Below, piece after piece: positions 8,451 to 17,397 of a stretch of DNA of 38,156 nucleotides. The stretch's first letter is position 1; every line of letters starts with the position of its first letter. The DNA lies in NCBI GenBank assembly GCA_029257405.1, contig JARIBO010000019.1:1-38156 (forward strand), read 5' to 3'. A model generated the notes under the pieces. The model saw only the letters and a program-made list of their open reading frames with translations. It was not told the origin of the DNA and made no database searches. The stretch comes from Caryophanales bacterium. GTDB taxonomy: Bacteria; Bacillota; Bacilli; Bacillales; Amphibacillaceae. A program made the translations under genes and the position numbers.

Positions 8451-8810
8451 ATGATCTTAGGTATCGGTATCGATTTAGTAGAATTAAAGCGGATAGAACA
8501 AGCGGTTATAAAAAATGAACGTTTTATTGCACGTATATTAACTAAGAGTGAACAACAAGTATATAATAAATTACCAACATTTAAAAGACAACTTGAGTTT
8601 TTAGCAGGACGTTTTGCAACAAAAGAAGCATTTGCAAAAGCTGCAGGAACAGGAATTGGAAAATTAAGTTTTCAAGATATCGAAATATTAACAAAAGATA
8701 CGGGTGCACCATTTATTAATGCTAGCGGATATAAAAAAGAGCAAATTTTAGTATCGATTTCACATAGTAAAGAATATGCAGTTGCCCAAGTTATTCTGCA
8801 TAATGATTAA
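8451..8810 (+). CDS. acpS: Holo-[acyl-carrier-protein] synthase
   Basis: Transfers 4'-phosphopantetheine from CoA to the serine of acyl carrier protein. 119 residues, normal for AcpS. MILGIGIDLVELKRIEQ contains the Mg-binding Asp8; FLAGRFATKEAFAKAAGTGIG (about 54-73) carries the conserved Glu; the C-terminal ISHSKEYAVAQVIL is the third family motif. First gene of the acpS-alr unit, the staphylococcal order ahead of mazEF-sigB. A 17-base gap separates it from alr. Confidence 0.95.
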   Translation: MILGIGIDLVELKRIEQAVIKNERFIARILTKSEQQVYNKLPTFKRQLEFLAGRFATKEAFAKAAGTGIGKLSFQDIEILTKDTGAPFINASGYKKEQILVSISHSKEYAVAQVILHND

Positions 8811-8827
8811 GAAAAGAGGTTTGATTG

Positions 8828-9952
8828 ATGCAAAGTATAATGTATCGTAATACGTATGCAAAAATAGATTTATCTGCTATTAAACATAATTTGGATATTA
8901 TTAAAGTGAATTTAGGTGGTAAAAAGAAAATTATTCCTGTCTTAAAAGCGAATGCTTATGGGCACGGAAGTGTGGAAATAGCTCAGTTTTTAGAAAATCA
9001 AGGTTATGATTTTTTTGCTGTTGCTTTATTAGAAGAAGCAATTGAATTAAGAAAGTCAGGAGTTAAAGCAATTATTCTTGTTCTGGGCTGGGTTGCGCCG
9101 CGTTATGCATATTTAGCGATTAGGCATAACTTTATTTTGACTGCTTTCCAAATAGAGTGGTTAGAAAGTATTCAGAAATTAAATTTACAAGGAAGACTAA
9201 ACATACATCTGAAAATTGATACAGGTATGGGACGAAATGGGTTACGAACAGAGTTTGAAATTATGGATTTCATTAATAAATTAAAAAGTATAGAAGAAAT
9301 CGAACTGTCAGGTGTTTACACACATTTTGCAACGGCAGATGATATAGATAATACGTACTATAATGAACAAGTACATAATTTTCACAGGCTAATTAAAGTA
9401 GTAAAAACAGCTTACCCTCATAAAAATTTAGTTATTCATATTGGAAATAGTGGTGCGTCGATTCAGTATCCAAACGATATGACAGATTATTCGCGAGTGG
9501 GTGTTTCAATTTACGGCATGTATCCATCTATGTCGGTTAAAGAATCTGCAAGCATGAAACTTAAACCAGCATTAGAATTAAAGAGTGAAATTACGCACGT
9601 TAAACAAACGCGTGCAGGAGATAAAATAAGTTATGGAAGTACTTATATTACTAAAAAAGGGGACTGGATAGGTACAGTTGCAATAGGCTATGCAGATGGG
9701 TGGTTGCGTCGATTACAAGGAACGGAAGTACTTGTTTCTGGTAAACGTATGGAAATAGTCGGACGTATTTGCATGGATATGTTAATGATTAAATTAGATC
9801 AAGCCTATGAAATTGGAACAGAAGTTACCTTAATTGGTAAAAATGGTGACGCGACAATTTCAATTGATGAAATCGCAAGTAAGCTAGAGACAATTAATTA
9901 TGAAGTTACCACAAATTTATCAAGTAGAATACCAAGAATTTATGCTTGGTAA
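8828..9952 (+). CDS. alr: Alanine racemase
   Basis: PLP enzyme that interconverts L- and D-alanine for peptidoglycan. The Schiff-base lysine is in VLKANAYGHG (about residue 40), the second catalytic Tyr in KISYGSTY (about 275), and RVGVSIYGMYPS and GRICMDMLMI are family marks. A TTG at 8825 is in frame, but AAAGAGG (8813-8819) places the ATG at 8828 at the better 8-base spacing, giving 374 residues. Follows acpS closely. No hairpin with a T-run is seen in the 143 bp after it. Confidence 0.95.
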   Translation: MQSIMYRNTYAKIDLSAIKHNLDIIKVNLGGKKKIIPVLKANAYGHGSVEIAQFLENQGYDFFAVALLEEAIELRKSGVKAIILVLGWVAPRYAYLAIRHNFILTAFQIEWLESIQKLNLQGRLNIHLKIDTGMGRNGLRTEFEIMDFINKLKSIEEIELSGVYTHFATADDIDNTYYNEQVHNFHRLIKVVKTAYPHKNLVIHIGNSGASIQYPNDMTDYSRVGVSIYGMYPSMSVKESASMKLKPALELKSEITHVKQTRAGDKISYGSTYITKKGDWIGTVAIGYADGWLRRLQGTEVLVSGKRMEIVGRICMDMLMIKLDQAYEIGTEVTLIGKNGDATISIDEIASKLETINYEVTTNLSSRIPRIYAW

Positions 9953-10014
9953 AGGCTTGTTTAAATAATAAAGCAGACATAACAATTTAAGTATTCCTAA
10001 ATCACAGATACCTT

Positions 10015-10043
10015 TTGCAAAGCAATCGCTAAAATGCTACTAT
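10015..10043 (+). promoter_or_regulatory. Candidate sigma-A promoter of mazEF
   Basis: TTGCAA (10015-10020), exactly 17 bp, TACTAT (10038-10043); transcription would start about 10050, 46 bases ahead of mazE. It lies in the alr-mazE gap, where a mazEF promoter is known in S. aureus. Confidence 0.6.
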
Positions 10044-10095
10044 TGAGTAAGTATTTGCACTATATATCTATATTTCATTTAGCGGGGGTGTAGTC

Positions 10096-10374
10096 TTGAC
10101 AGACAAGTTAGAGGAAGTCTTGCTTAAATTACCAAAACACTTTTTTCAGGAAGTTTGTGGGATTGCAGAATATGAGGAAGTAGAAATAAATGACTTTATT
10201 TATCAAGCTACGAAAAATTATGTAGAGTATAAAAAAGAGATATTTATTCTTCATGAACAAATGCAAAAAGGTTATCAGGAGATGGCGCCAATTAATTTGA
10301 AAATCTGTTCAGAAGCTTTTTTAGCTGAAGAAGAAGCCAATCATACTGGAAATCGCTCCGTGATAGGGGTGTAG
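10096..10374 (+). CDS. mazE: MazE antitoxin (staphylococcal type)
   Basis: Labile antitoxin that binds and inhibits MazF and represses its own operon. 92 residues, longer than S. aureus MazE (about 56). [18 protein letters not shown] with [18 protein letters not shown] (about 28-45) resembles a ribbon-helix-helix N-terminus with a helical, acidic tail ([10 protein letters not shown]) that would contact the toxin. TTG start after GGGGGTG. Identification rests mainly on position 4 bases ahead of mazF and on the sigB locus order. The mazE-mazF junction repeats almost the same initiation sequence (see findings). Confidence 0.8.
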   Translation: MTDKLEEVLLKLPKHFFQEVCGIAEYEEVEINDFIYQATKNYVEYKKEIFILHEQMQKGYQEMAPINLKICSEAFLAEEEANHTGNRSVIGV

Positions 10375-10378
10375 TGCT

Positions 10379-10741
10379 TTGAACGTACAAAGGGGCGAAA
10401 TTTATTTCGCTGACCTTTCTCCGGTTGTCGGATCGGAGCAAGGAGGAGTAAGACCAGTATTAATAATTCAAAATGATATAGGTAATAGATTCAGCCCAAC
10501 AGTCATTGTAGCAGCGATTACTGCAAAGATTCAAAAGGCTAAGTTACCAACTCATGTTGAAATTAGTTCAAAAGATTATAATATTGAAAAAAATTCAGTG
10601 ATTTTGCTTGAGCAAATTAGAACGCTTGATAAGCAAAGACTCATTGATAAAATTACCGTCCTTGATTCAAATAAAATGAAGAAAATTGACCAAGCATTAA
10701 AAATTAGTCTTGGTCTCGCATTTAATAACATGTATGATTAG
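10379..10741 (+). CDS. mazF: MazF endoribonuclease toxin
   Basis: Sequence-specific mRNA interferase; the S. aureus homologue cuts at UACAU. 120 residues, the usual length. [21 protein letters not shown] holds the conserved catalytic-loop residues, [24 protein letters not shown] the core strands with the catalytic Thr, and [14 protein letters not shown] the third motif. TTG start, GGGGTG 7 bases upstream, directly after the mazE stop. A hairpin terminator follows, partly insulating it from rsbU. Confidence 0.95.
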   Translation: MNVQRGEIYFADLSPVVGSEQGGVRPVLIIQNDIGNRFSPTVIVAAITAKIQKAKLPTHVEISSKDYNIEKNSVILLEQIRTLDKQRLIDKITVLDSNKMKKIDQALKISLGLAFNNMYD

Positions 10742-10778
10742 GCACTCCTTGTTTTTAAAAAATGGGAGTGCTTTATTT
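10742..10778 (+). terminator. Terminator after mazF
   Basis: GCACTCC (10742-10748) pairs with GGAGTGC (10765-10771), then TTTATTT. Only a 7-bp stem, so read-through into rsbU is plausible. Confidence 0.7.
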
Positions 10779-10798
10779 ATCTAAAGGAGACGTTTCAA

Positions 10799-11797
10799 GT
10801 GGAAAAAGAATTAAAAATCTACGCAGACTTGCTGCGGCGTTATATAACAACTTTGGATAAACAATTTTTATACCGTGCCGAACAAATCAGTAATGTTTTT
10901 ATCAGAAATGAAGTTTTACCAGCAGAACTTGTTAAAATTCATTTAAAAGCAATGAAACAAGAAAATATTGAAATAAATAAGCAGGCAACTTATGCGATGG
11001 ATTTTTTATTAGAAGCAATGATCGCTTATGGGGTTGCGTTTGAAAACTATAATTTAATAAAAGAAGAGCAACTGATGTTAAAAAATGAAATTCAAATTGC
11101 TGCAAATATGCAACAAGAATTTTTAGAAACAGAATTACCTACATCAGAAGAATTAGAAATAGGTGCGCTTAGTATGCCTTACAGTCAAATGAACGGAGAC
11201 TATTACCATTTTATTAAAAATGGTAATGGAACACTAGGTGTAGCTATTGCAGACGTGGTTGGTAAAGGTGTTCCAGCAGCTTTAAGTATGTCGATGATAA
11301 AATATTCCTTAGATAGTATTGGAGAGTTTCACAACACACCAAGAGAAGTTTTAAAACAACTTAATCGTGTTGTAGAACGAAACGTTGCGTCTAATATGTT
11401 TATTACAATGTTTTATGCTGAATATAATTCGAATACAAACTTATTAACTTATGCTTCTGCAGGTCATGAGCCTGGCTTTTTTTATGACGCTAAAACAAAG
11501 ACATTTACTGAAATTGAAGCAAAAGGTCTTGTATTAGGTGTTTTAGACCATACTGACTATACAGAACACCAAAGACAGATGCATTCAGGAGATTTGATTA
11601 TCTTGTTAACAGATGGTGTAACAGAGTCTAAATACGAAGGACGATTTATTACACGTGATGAAGTACTTGAAGTTATAAAAAAGTTCATGAATTTATCACC
11701 TGAAAATCATGTTGCTGCTGTTTACAATCATTTTAGCAATTTAGATGCATTTGAATTAAATGATGACTTTTCGATCATTATTTTAAAAAAGAAATAA
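10799..11797 (+). CDS. rsbU: Sigma-B activating phosphatase RsbU
   Basis: PP2C-type serine phosphatase that dephosphorylates RsbV and so frees sigma-B. An N-terminal helical RsbU_N domain (about 1-85) precedes the SpoIIE/PPM domain (about 115-332). Metal and active-site motifs are visible: MNGDYYHFIKNGNGTLGVAI, ADVVGKGVPAALSM, YASAGHEPGFF, LLTDGVTE and DDFSIIIL. GTG start, AAAGGAG 9 bases upstream. As in staphylococci there is no rsbRST stressosome block beside it, so the activating signal enters by an unknown route. Confidence 0.94.
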   Translation: MEKELKIYADLLRRYITTLDKQFLYRAEQISNVFIRNEVLPAELVKIHLKAMKQENIEINKQATYAMDFLLEAMIAYGVAFENYNLIKEEQLMLKNEIQIAANMQQEFLETELPTSEELEIGALSMPYSQMNGDYYHFIKNGNGTLGVAIADVVGKGVPAALSMSMIKYSLDSIGEFHNTPREVLKQLNRVVERNVASNMFITMFYAEYNSNTNLLTYASAGHEPGFFYDAKTKTFTEIEAKGLVLGVLDHTDYTEHQRQMHSGDLIILLTDGVTESKYEGRFITRDEVLEVIKKFMNLSPENHVAAVYNHFSNLDAFELNDDFSIIILKKK

Positions 11798-11819
11798 GTA
11801 TCTTTAATTCACGTTTTTT

Positions 11820-11844
11820 GTTTAAATAAGTGAAAACTGGGTAT
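11820..11844 (+). promoter_or_regulatory. Sigma-B dependent promoter before rsbV
   Basis: GTTTAA (11820-11825), 13-bp spacer, GGGTAT (11839-11844): a full match to the sigma-B consensus, placed exactly where rsbV-rsbW-sigB is auto-activated in Bacillus and Staphylococcus. Predicted start of transcription about 11851. Confidence 0.85.
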
Positions 11845-11866
11845 TAATATTTACGAGGTGATTATA

Positions 11867-12202
11867 ATGAACTTAACAATTGATGTTGAACAAGAAAATG
11901 CTCAAAAAATTATGACGTTAAAAGGTGAAATTGATATTTACACAGCAACAAATTTAAAAGAGAAACTAAATACATTAGTAAGTGAAAAAGAAACAGATGT
12001 AATTGTTGATTTAAAAGACGTTACATATATGGATAGTACAGGGCTTGGGACTTTTATCAGTGCGTTAAAACATTCTAATGATTCAGATTCGACACTTAGA
12101 TTAATTAGAGCAAATAGCCGTTTATATAGATTATTTCAAGTAACAGGGTTAGATGAAGTAATTGATGTGCATGCAATAGAGGAAGGTGGTTTGGATGACT
12201 AA
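11867..12202 (+). CDS. rsbV: Anti-anti-sigma factor RsbV
   Basis: STAS-domain protein of 111 residues. When unphosphorylated it binds RsbW and releases sigma-B. The phosphorylation site is the serine of VTYMDSTGLGTFISAL (about residue 55-57), preceded by the usual DVIVDLKD strand. A GTG at 11858 is in frame but is part of the GAGGTG ribosome binding site; the ATG at 11867 has 6 bases of spacing. The stop overlaps the rsbW start by 8 bases, giving translational coupling. Confidence 0.95.
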   Translation: MNLTIDVEQENAQKIMTLKGEIDIYTATNLKEKLNTLVSEKETDVIVDLKDVTYMDSTGLGTFISALKHSNDSDSTLRLIRANSRLYRLFQVTGLDEVIDVHAIEEGGLDD

Positions 12203-12665
12203 ATTTGATTATATTGAAATGAAATTGCCAGCTAAATCAGATTATGTTAGTGTGGCGCGACTTACTACTTCAGGAATTGCTAATCGAATGGGTTTTGATT
12301 ATGAATCAATTGAGGACTTAAAAGTAGCTATTTCAGAAGCGGCAACGAATGTTGTTAATCATGCTTACCAAGAAAAAGAAAAAGGCGAGATTCTAATCGG
12401 TTTTGCTATTTATGGTGACCGAATTGAAGTTATGATTTCAGATCGTGGTGAAAGTTTTGATATTAATGAAATAAAACACGATTTAGGTCCAGTTAAAAAT
12501 GTTAAAAAAGCTGATGAACTAAGGGAGGGTGGATTTGGTTTATTTTTAATTAACGCTTTAATGGATAAAGTGGAAGTTAATAATAAATACGGTGTGATTG
12601 TCCATATGACAAAATATCTTGATGGAGTTGGAGTGGATAACGGTGACAAAGCAACAACCTCATAA
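12195..12665 (+). CDS. rsbW: Anti-sigma-B factor and serine kinase RsbW
   Basis: GHKL-fold kinase that holds sigma-B inactive and phosphorylates RsbV. The N box is ISEAATNVVNHAYQ (Glu and Asn bind Mg-ATP), G1 is ISDRGESFD, and G2 is REGGFGLFLINALMD. From the ATG at 12195 the protein is 156 residues; a GTG at 12186 is in frame but belongs to the GAGGAAGG ribosome binding site region. Overlaps rsbV by 8 and sigB by about 23 bases, keeping the three products in step. Confidence 0.95.
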   Translation: MTKFDYIEMKLPAKSDYVSVARLTTSGIANRMGFDYESIEDLKVAISEAATNVVNHAYQEKEKGEILIGFAIYGDRIEVMISDRGESFDINEIKHDLGPVKNVKKADELREGGFGLFLINALMDKVEVNNKYGVIVHMTKYLDGVGVDNGDKATTS

Positions 12666-13422
12666 AGAAAAAGATATTTATGAATGGATAAAAATCATTC
12701 AAGAAAATCCAAATGATCAAGCTACCCAAGAAAAAGTAGTTAAAGCTTATGAAAAATTAGTACATTCAATTGCTCATAAATATTCAAAAAATCAAACACA
12801 TCATGAAGATTTATTTCAAGTTGGAATGATTGGCTTACTTGTTGCAGTTAAACGGTATGATCCTGAATTTGGCGGTACTTTTGAGACCTTTGCTATACCT
12901 ACTATTATCGGTGAAATTAAACGATTTATTAGGGATAAAACATGGAGTGTTCATGTCCCAAGAAGAATTAAAGAATTAGGACCGAGAATTAAAGCTGCGA
13001 CTTCAGAACTAACAGAAGTTAATCAAAGAACCCCTCAAATAGATGAAATTGCCGATTATTTAAATGTCTCAGAAGAAGAAGTGTTAGAGACAATGGAAAT
13101 GTCAGGGAGCTATAAAGCGTTATCCGCAGATACCCCTCATGAATCAGCAACAGAAGAAAGCAACGTTTCAATATTGGACTTAATTGGTAATAACGAAGCT
13201 GGGTATGATAAAATAGATACGCATCTTCTTTTAGAGAAAATTTTACCTGTTTTACCTGTGCGTGAACAACAAATTTTGAAATGTATATTTTTTGATAATA
13301 TGAGTCAGCAAGAAACAGCAGAACTGTTAGAGTTATCACAAATGCACGTTTCAAGATTACAACGACAAGCATTAAAAAAACTAAAAGAAATGTTAGAAAA
13401 AGAGGGGATTTACCGATTTTAA
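12643..13422 (+). CDS. sigB: RNA polymerase sigma factor SigB
   Basis: Alternative sigma factor of the general stress response, SigB/SigF type. Region 2 holds HSIAHKYSKNQTHHEDLFQVG and IIGEIKRFIRDKTWSVHVPR. Region 3 follows with RIKELGPRIKAATSEL. Region 4 ends in MSQQETAELLELSQMHVSRL, the -35 reading helix. Upstream TTG (12619) and ATG (12622) codons lack a ribosome binding site; GGAGTGG (12630-12636) points to the GTG at 12643, giving 259 residues, close to the 256 of S. aureus. Read from the promoter before rsbV; ends in a hairpin. Confidence 0.95.
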   Translation: MTKQQPHKEKDIYEWIKIIQENPNDQATQEKVVKAYEKLVHSIAHKYSKNQTHHEDLFQVGMIGLLVAVKRYDPEFGGTFETFAIPTIIGEIKRFIRDKTWSVHVPRRIKELGPRIKAATSELTEVNQRTPQIDEIADYLNVSEEEVLETMEMSGSYKALSADTPHESATEESNVSILDLIGNNEAGYDKIDTHLLLEKILPVLPVREQQILKCIFFDNMSQQETAELLELSQMHVSRLQRQALKKLKEMLEKEGIYRF

Positions 13423-13438
13423 ACGGTATCCTTTTTTT
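13406..13438 (+). terminator. Terminator after sigB
   Basis: Stem GGAT..ACCG with CGGT.ATCC (small TT bulge), followed by seven T (13432-13438). The stem begins inside the last sigB codons. Confidence 0.75.
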
Positions 13439-13465
13439 GTTAGATAAAAAATAGAGGTGTTAAGA

Positions 13466-15622
13466 TTGGATAATGAAATTATTGACCTTGTTACAAAAGA
13501 AACGGAAATAAAGGCTCCAATAGTAACGAAAGTAATGGAACTTTTAGATGAAGGAAATACTGTTCCGTTTATTGCACGTTACCGTAAAGAAATGACAAGT
13601 GGATTAGATGAAGTAGAAATTAAATTAATTCAAGATACATATGAATACGCCCTTCAATTAAAAGAGCGTAAAGAAGAAGTAACACGTTTAATTGAAGAAC
13701 AAGATAAATTGACTGAAGAGTTAGCTAAAAAAATCAATGCTGCAACAAAATTACAAAGACTAGAAGATTTATATCGTCCCTACCGTAAAAAACGTCGTAC
13801 GCGGGCAACAATTGCAAAAGAAAAAGGGCTCGAACCTTTAGCACTGGAAGTATATAATCAAGCATTATCTGATATAGATTCAGCTGCAAAAGAATACTTC
13901 TCCAAAGAACATGAGTTATCTACAATTGAAGACGTCTTAGCTGGGGTAAATGATATTATTGCTGAGTGGGTTTCAGAAGATGCGAGTTACCGTGAATATA
14001 TTCGTACTGAAACATGGAAACGTGGGAGTCTAGAAACGGCTGTAAAAGATGAATCATTAGATGAAAAACAAGTATTTAAAATGTACTATGAATACAGTGA
14101 ACCAATTCGTTCGCTTGTTTCTCACCGTACGCTTGCGATCAATCGTGGTGAAAAAGAAGATGTCTTAAGAGTTTCAATCAAGCCGCCTGTTGAACAAATA
14201 ATCGGCTTTTTAGAACGCCAAGTTATTTCAACTCGTAAAGAAGAAGCGTGTGCGGTTCTTTTAGATGCAGCAATTGAAGATAGTTATAAACGACTCATTG
14301 AGCCTTCTGTTGATCGTGAAATTCGTAATCGTTTAACTGAAGAAGCTGAAATTAAAGCAATTGATATATTCTCAGAAAACTTAAAAAATCTATTATTACA
14401 ACCTCCCCTAAAAGGACGGATGATTCTTGCGCTTGATCCTGCATTTAGAACAGGGTGTAAATTAGCTGTGATTGATGAAACGGGTAAAATGCATAAAGTA
14501 AGTGTTATTTATCCAACAGCGCCACGTAATGATATAAAAGGTTCTGAAAAAGTTGTTTTAGAATATATTGAAAAATATAATATTAAATTAGTCGCAATAG
14601 GGAACGGAACAGCTTCACGTGAGTCAGAACAGTTTATTGCTGATGTTATTAAAAATAATAATTTAGATGTCGCTTATATCATTGTAAACGAAGCAGGAGC
14701 AAGTGTTTATTCAGCTTCAGAGCTTGCAAGAGAAGAGTTTCCGACATTAGAAGTTGAAGAAAGAAGTGCTGTTTCTATTGGCCGTCGTGTACAAGACCCA
14801 TTAGCAGAACTTGTAAAAATTGATCCAAAATCAATTGGAGTTGGGCAATATCAGCACGATGTGACACAGAAGCTTCTTAATGAATCGCTTGATTTTGTTG
14901 TTGAAACAGCAGTAAACCAAGTTGGAGTAAATGTGAATACAGCATCAGCTCCACTTCTAGAACATGTTGCAGGATTAAGTAAAACAACAGCAAATAATAT
15001 TATTAAAAAACGTGAAGAATTGGGGAAATTTACATCGCGTAAAGAATTGAGTGATGTGCCACGTTTAGGACCAAAAACATATGAACAAAGTATTGGTTTC
15101 TTAAGAGTTATCGACGGGAATCATCCTTTAGATCAAACACCAATTCATCCTGAATCATATAAACAAACAGAAAAATTATTAAAATTGCTTGACTGTGAAC
15201 TTGATGATATTGGAACTGATAAATTAAATGAAAAAATAAAAGAAATGAATATTAATGAGATGGCTACTGAACTTGATATCGGAGAGCTAACACTTAAAGA
15301 TATTACAGATGCATTAATGCAACCGGGAAGAGATCCACGTGATGATTTCCCACAACCATTACTTAAACAAGGTGTATTATCACTCGAAAATTTAGAACAA
15401 GGTATGGAAATGCAAGGAACGGTTAGAAACGTTGTCGACTTTGGTGCCTTTGTAGATATTGGCGTTGGACAAGATGGACTCGTTCATATATCTAAACTTT
15501 CTGATCGTTTTATTAAACACCCAATGGATGTTGTTTCAGTTGGGGATGTTGTAACAGTTTGGATTGAAGAAGTAGATACCCAGCGGGGACGTATTGCTCT
15601 TACAATGAAAAAAGCCAAATAA
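13466..15622 (+). CDS. tex: Tex family RNA-binding transcription accessory protein
   Basis: Tex: N-terminal helical domain (VPFIARYRKEMTSGLDE near 30-50), YqgF-like RNase H domain (ILALDPAFRTGCKLAVID near 325), helix-hairpin-helix DNA/RNA binding region (VNTASAPLLEHVAGLS and FTSRKELSDVPRLGPK near 490-545), and a C-terminal S1 domain (GTVRNVVDFGAFVDIGVGQD, about 650-715). About 718 residues, full length. AGAGGTG (13453-13459) fits the TTG at 13466 better than the GTG inside it. Its place after sigB matches staphylococci. The cellular role is related to transcription and pathogenesis in other species; the exact mechanism is unsettled. Confidence 0.93.
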   Translation: MDNEIIDLVTKETEIKAPIVTKVMELLDEGNTVPFIARYRKEMTSGLDEVEIKLIQDTYEYALQLKERKEEVTRLIEEQDKLTEELAKKINAATKLQRLEDLYRPYRKKRRTRATIAKEKGLEPLALEVYNQALSDIDSAAKEYFSKEHELSTIEDVLAGVNDIIAEWVSEDASYREYIRTETWKRGSLETAVKDESLDEKQVFKMYYEYSEPIRSLVSHRTLAINRGEKEDVLRVSIKPPVEQIIGFLERQVISTRKEEACAVLLDAAIEDSYKRLIEPSVDREIRNRLTEEAEIKAIDIFSENLKNLLLQPPLKGRMILALDPAFRTGCKLAVIDETGKMHKVSVIYPTAPRNDIKGSEKVVLEYIEKYNIKLVAIGNGTASRESEQFIADVIKNNNLDVAYIIVNEAGASVYSASELAREEFPTLEVEERSAVSIGRRVQDPLAELVKIDPKSIGVGQYQHDVTQKLLNESLDFVVETAVNQVGVNVNTASAPLLEHVAGLSKTTANNIIKKREELGKFTSRKELSDVPRLGPKTYEQSIGFLRVIDGNHPLDQTPIHPESYKQTEKLLKLLDCELDDIGTDKLNEKIKEMNINEMATELDIGELTLKDITDALMQPGRDPRDDFPQPLLKQGVLSLENLEQGMEMQGTVRNVVDFGAFVDIGVGQDGLVHISKLSDRFIKHPMDVVSVGDVVTVWIEEVDTQRGRIALTMKKAK

Positions 15623-15624
15623 AA

Positions 15625-15657
15625 AAACTGCGGAATTTAATTCCGCAGTTTTTATTT
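15625..15657. terminator. Bidirectional terminator, tex / katA
   Basis: AAACTGCGGAATT and AATTCCGCAGTTT form a near-perfect stem at 15625-15651, followed by TTATTTG; poly-A lies on the left side for the convergent katA. Confidence 0.92.
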
Positions 15658-15659
15658 GT

Positions 15660-17156
15660 TTACCAATCTCTTTGTTTTACAGCTTCTTCAATTTTACTCA
15701 TCGAAATTCCAGCAGCTTTAGCTACTCCTTCACCATATGCAGGATCTGCTTTATAGCAGCTTACAATATAGCGAATTTTAATGAATTCTTCTGCTCCATC
15801 AAAGTTTCTTGCTGTGTTCTCAAAAAGAACTTGTTGTTGTTCAGGTGACATTAGATTGAATAATTTACCAGGTTGTTCGTAGTAATTATCATCATCTTCT
15901 CTAAAGTCCCAATGTGTTGCATCACCATTAATTTTTGTTGGTGGCTCCATAACTTCTGGTGAATCATTCCACTCACCATAGCTATTTGGCTGATAATGTA
16001 GTTTACTGCCTCTATTACCATCTGTACGCATTTGTCCGTCACGGTGGAAGCTGTTTACTGGACATTTTGGTGCGTTAACTGGAATCTGATGGTGGTTAAC
16101 ACCTAAACGATAACGCTGTGCATCTGGATAAGTGAATAGACGTGCTTGTAACATTTTATCTGGTGAGAATCCGATTCCAGGTACAATGCTTGCAGGTGAA
16201 AATGCAGCTTGTTCAACATCTTGGAAGTAGTTGTCTGGGTTACGGTTTAGTTCAAACTCACCAACCTCAATTAATGGGAAATCACCTTTATACCAAACTT
16301 TAGTTAAGTCAAATGGATTATAAGGCATATTCTCAGCTTCTTCTTCAGTCATTACTTGAATATACATTTTCCATTTCGGGAAGTTTCCTTCTTCGATATT
16401 TTCATATAAATCTCTTTGGTTATTTTCACGGTCATCTCCAACAATTTCAGCAGCTTCTTGGTCTGTTAGGTTTTCGATACCTTGTTGAGTACGCATATGG
16501 AATTTAACCCAAACACGTTCGTTATTAGCATTAATCATGCTGTAAGTGTGGCTTCCAAATCCGTGCATATGACGTAATGATTTTGGAATTCCACGGTCAC
16601 TCATAATGATTGTTACTTGGTGAAGAGCTTCAGGTAATAATGACCAGAAGTCCCAGTTGTTATTAGGTGAACGCATGTTAGTGCGTGGATCACGTTTAAC
16701 AGCATGGTTTAAATCAGTGAAATGCATTGCATCTCTAAAGAAGAATACTGGTGTATTATTTCCAACTAAATCCCAGTTACCTTCTTCTGTATAGAATTTA
16801 AGTGCGAATCCGCGGATGTCACGCTCATCATCTGCAGCACCACGTTCTCCTGCAACTGTTGAAAAGCGAGCGAACATGTCAGTTTCTTTCCCAATTTCTG
16901 AGAAGATTTTTGCTTTTGTATACTTCGTGATATCATTTGTTACTGTAAAAGTACCGTGTGCGCCTGAACCTTTTGCGTGCATTCTACGCTCTGGAATTAC
17001 TTCACGGTTAAATTGTGCTAATTTTTCATTTAACCAAAAATCTTCTGAAAGTAGCGGACCTCTTGGACCTGCTGTTTTTGAGTTCTCATTATCTGGAACA
17101 GGCATACCTGTTGCAGTAGTTAGTTTTTCTTTGTTTGAATTGTTATCTTTTGTCAT
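15660..17156 (-). CDS. katA: Haem catalase (clade 3, KatA type)
   Basis: Breaks hydrogen peroxide into water and oxygen. 498 residues. The distal His is His60 in [12 protein letters not shown], the distal Asn is in [10 protein letters not shown] (133-134), and the proximal haem ligand is Tyr343 in [28 protein letters not shown] and the NADPH-contact region are also present. No signal peptide, so cytosolic. AAGGAGG sits 8 bases before the ATG. A PerR-like box covers the predicted promoter, which predicts induction by peroxide. Confidence 0.95.
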   Translation of the reverse strand: MTKDNNSNKEKLTTATGMPVPDNENSKTAGPRGPLLSEDFWLNEKLAQFNREVIPERRMHAKGSGAHGTFTVTNDITKYTKAKIFSEIGKETDMFARFSTVAGERGAADDERDIRGFALKFYTEEGNWDLVGNNTPVFFFRDAMHFTDLNHAVKRDPRTNMRSPNNNWDFWSLLPEALHQVTIIMSDRGIPKSLRHMHGFGSHTYSMINANNERVWVKFHMRTQQGIENLTDQEAAEIVGDDRENNQRDLYENIEEGNFPKWKMYIQVMTEEEAENMPYNPFDLTKVWYKGDFPLIEVGEFELNRNPDNYFQDVEQAAFSPASIVPGIGFSPDKMLQARLFTYPDAQRYRLGVNHHQIPVNAPKCPVNSFHRDGQMRTDGNRGSKLHYQPNSYGEWNDSPEVMEPPTKINGDATHWDFREDDDNYYEQPGKLFNLMSPEQQQVLFENTARNFDGAEEFIKIRYIVSCYKADPAYGEGVAKAAGISMSKIEEAVKQRDW

Positions 17157-17176
17157 TTAAATAGCCTCCTTGTTTG

Positions 17177-17213
17177 TAATGATTATTATAACAAAAAAAA
17201 TATTCACTATCAA
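17177..17213 (-). promoter_or_regulatory. katA promoter with PerR-like box
   Basis: On the minus strand TTGATA (17208-17213), 17-bp spacer, TATAAT (17185-17190) is a near-consensus sigma-A promoter. The 15-bp TTATAATAATCATTA (17177-17191) matches 12 of the 14 defined positions of the PerR box TTATAATNATTATAA and overlaps the -10, the position expected for repression. Confidence 0.75.
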
Positions 17214-17268
17214 GATAATAAGCTTAATTATTTAAACACAGACTAAACCCCTTTATATTAGGTTTTTT

Positions 17269-17306
17269 ATTATCAATTAGAATTACATGAATGATAATCA
17301 ATTAGA
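17269..17306. promoter_or_regulatory. Fur/PerR-like half sites and direct repeat between katA and popT
   Basis: ATTATCA (17269-17275) and TGATAAT (17292-17298) form a 7-bp inverted repeat with 16 bases between them. ATCAATTAGA occurs at 17272-17281 and again 25 bp later (17297-17306). The half sites resemble Fur-family words, but their arrangement is not the usual 7-1-7. They lie about 55 bp ahead of the TATAAT (17357-17362) that probably serves the downstream gene. Confidence 0.3.
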
Positions 17307-17397
17307 GCTTTAGTGAAAAAAATACAGATAAAATATCTATCTCAGCAAAATTCAAGTATAATAAAGAAAGTTAAGATAGGAAAGGAATTTGATTAAC

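Noticed and set aside
12020-12770. TACAT words in rsbV and sigB as MazF targets linking the two systems
   Set aside because: A five-base word is expected about once per kilobase by chance, so presence in these genes carries no weight.
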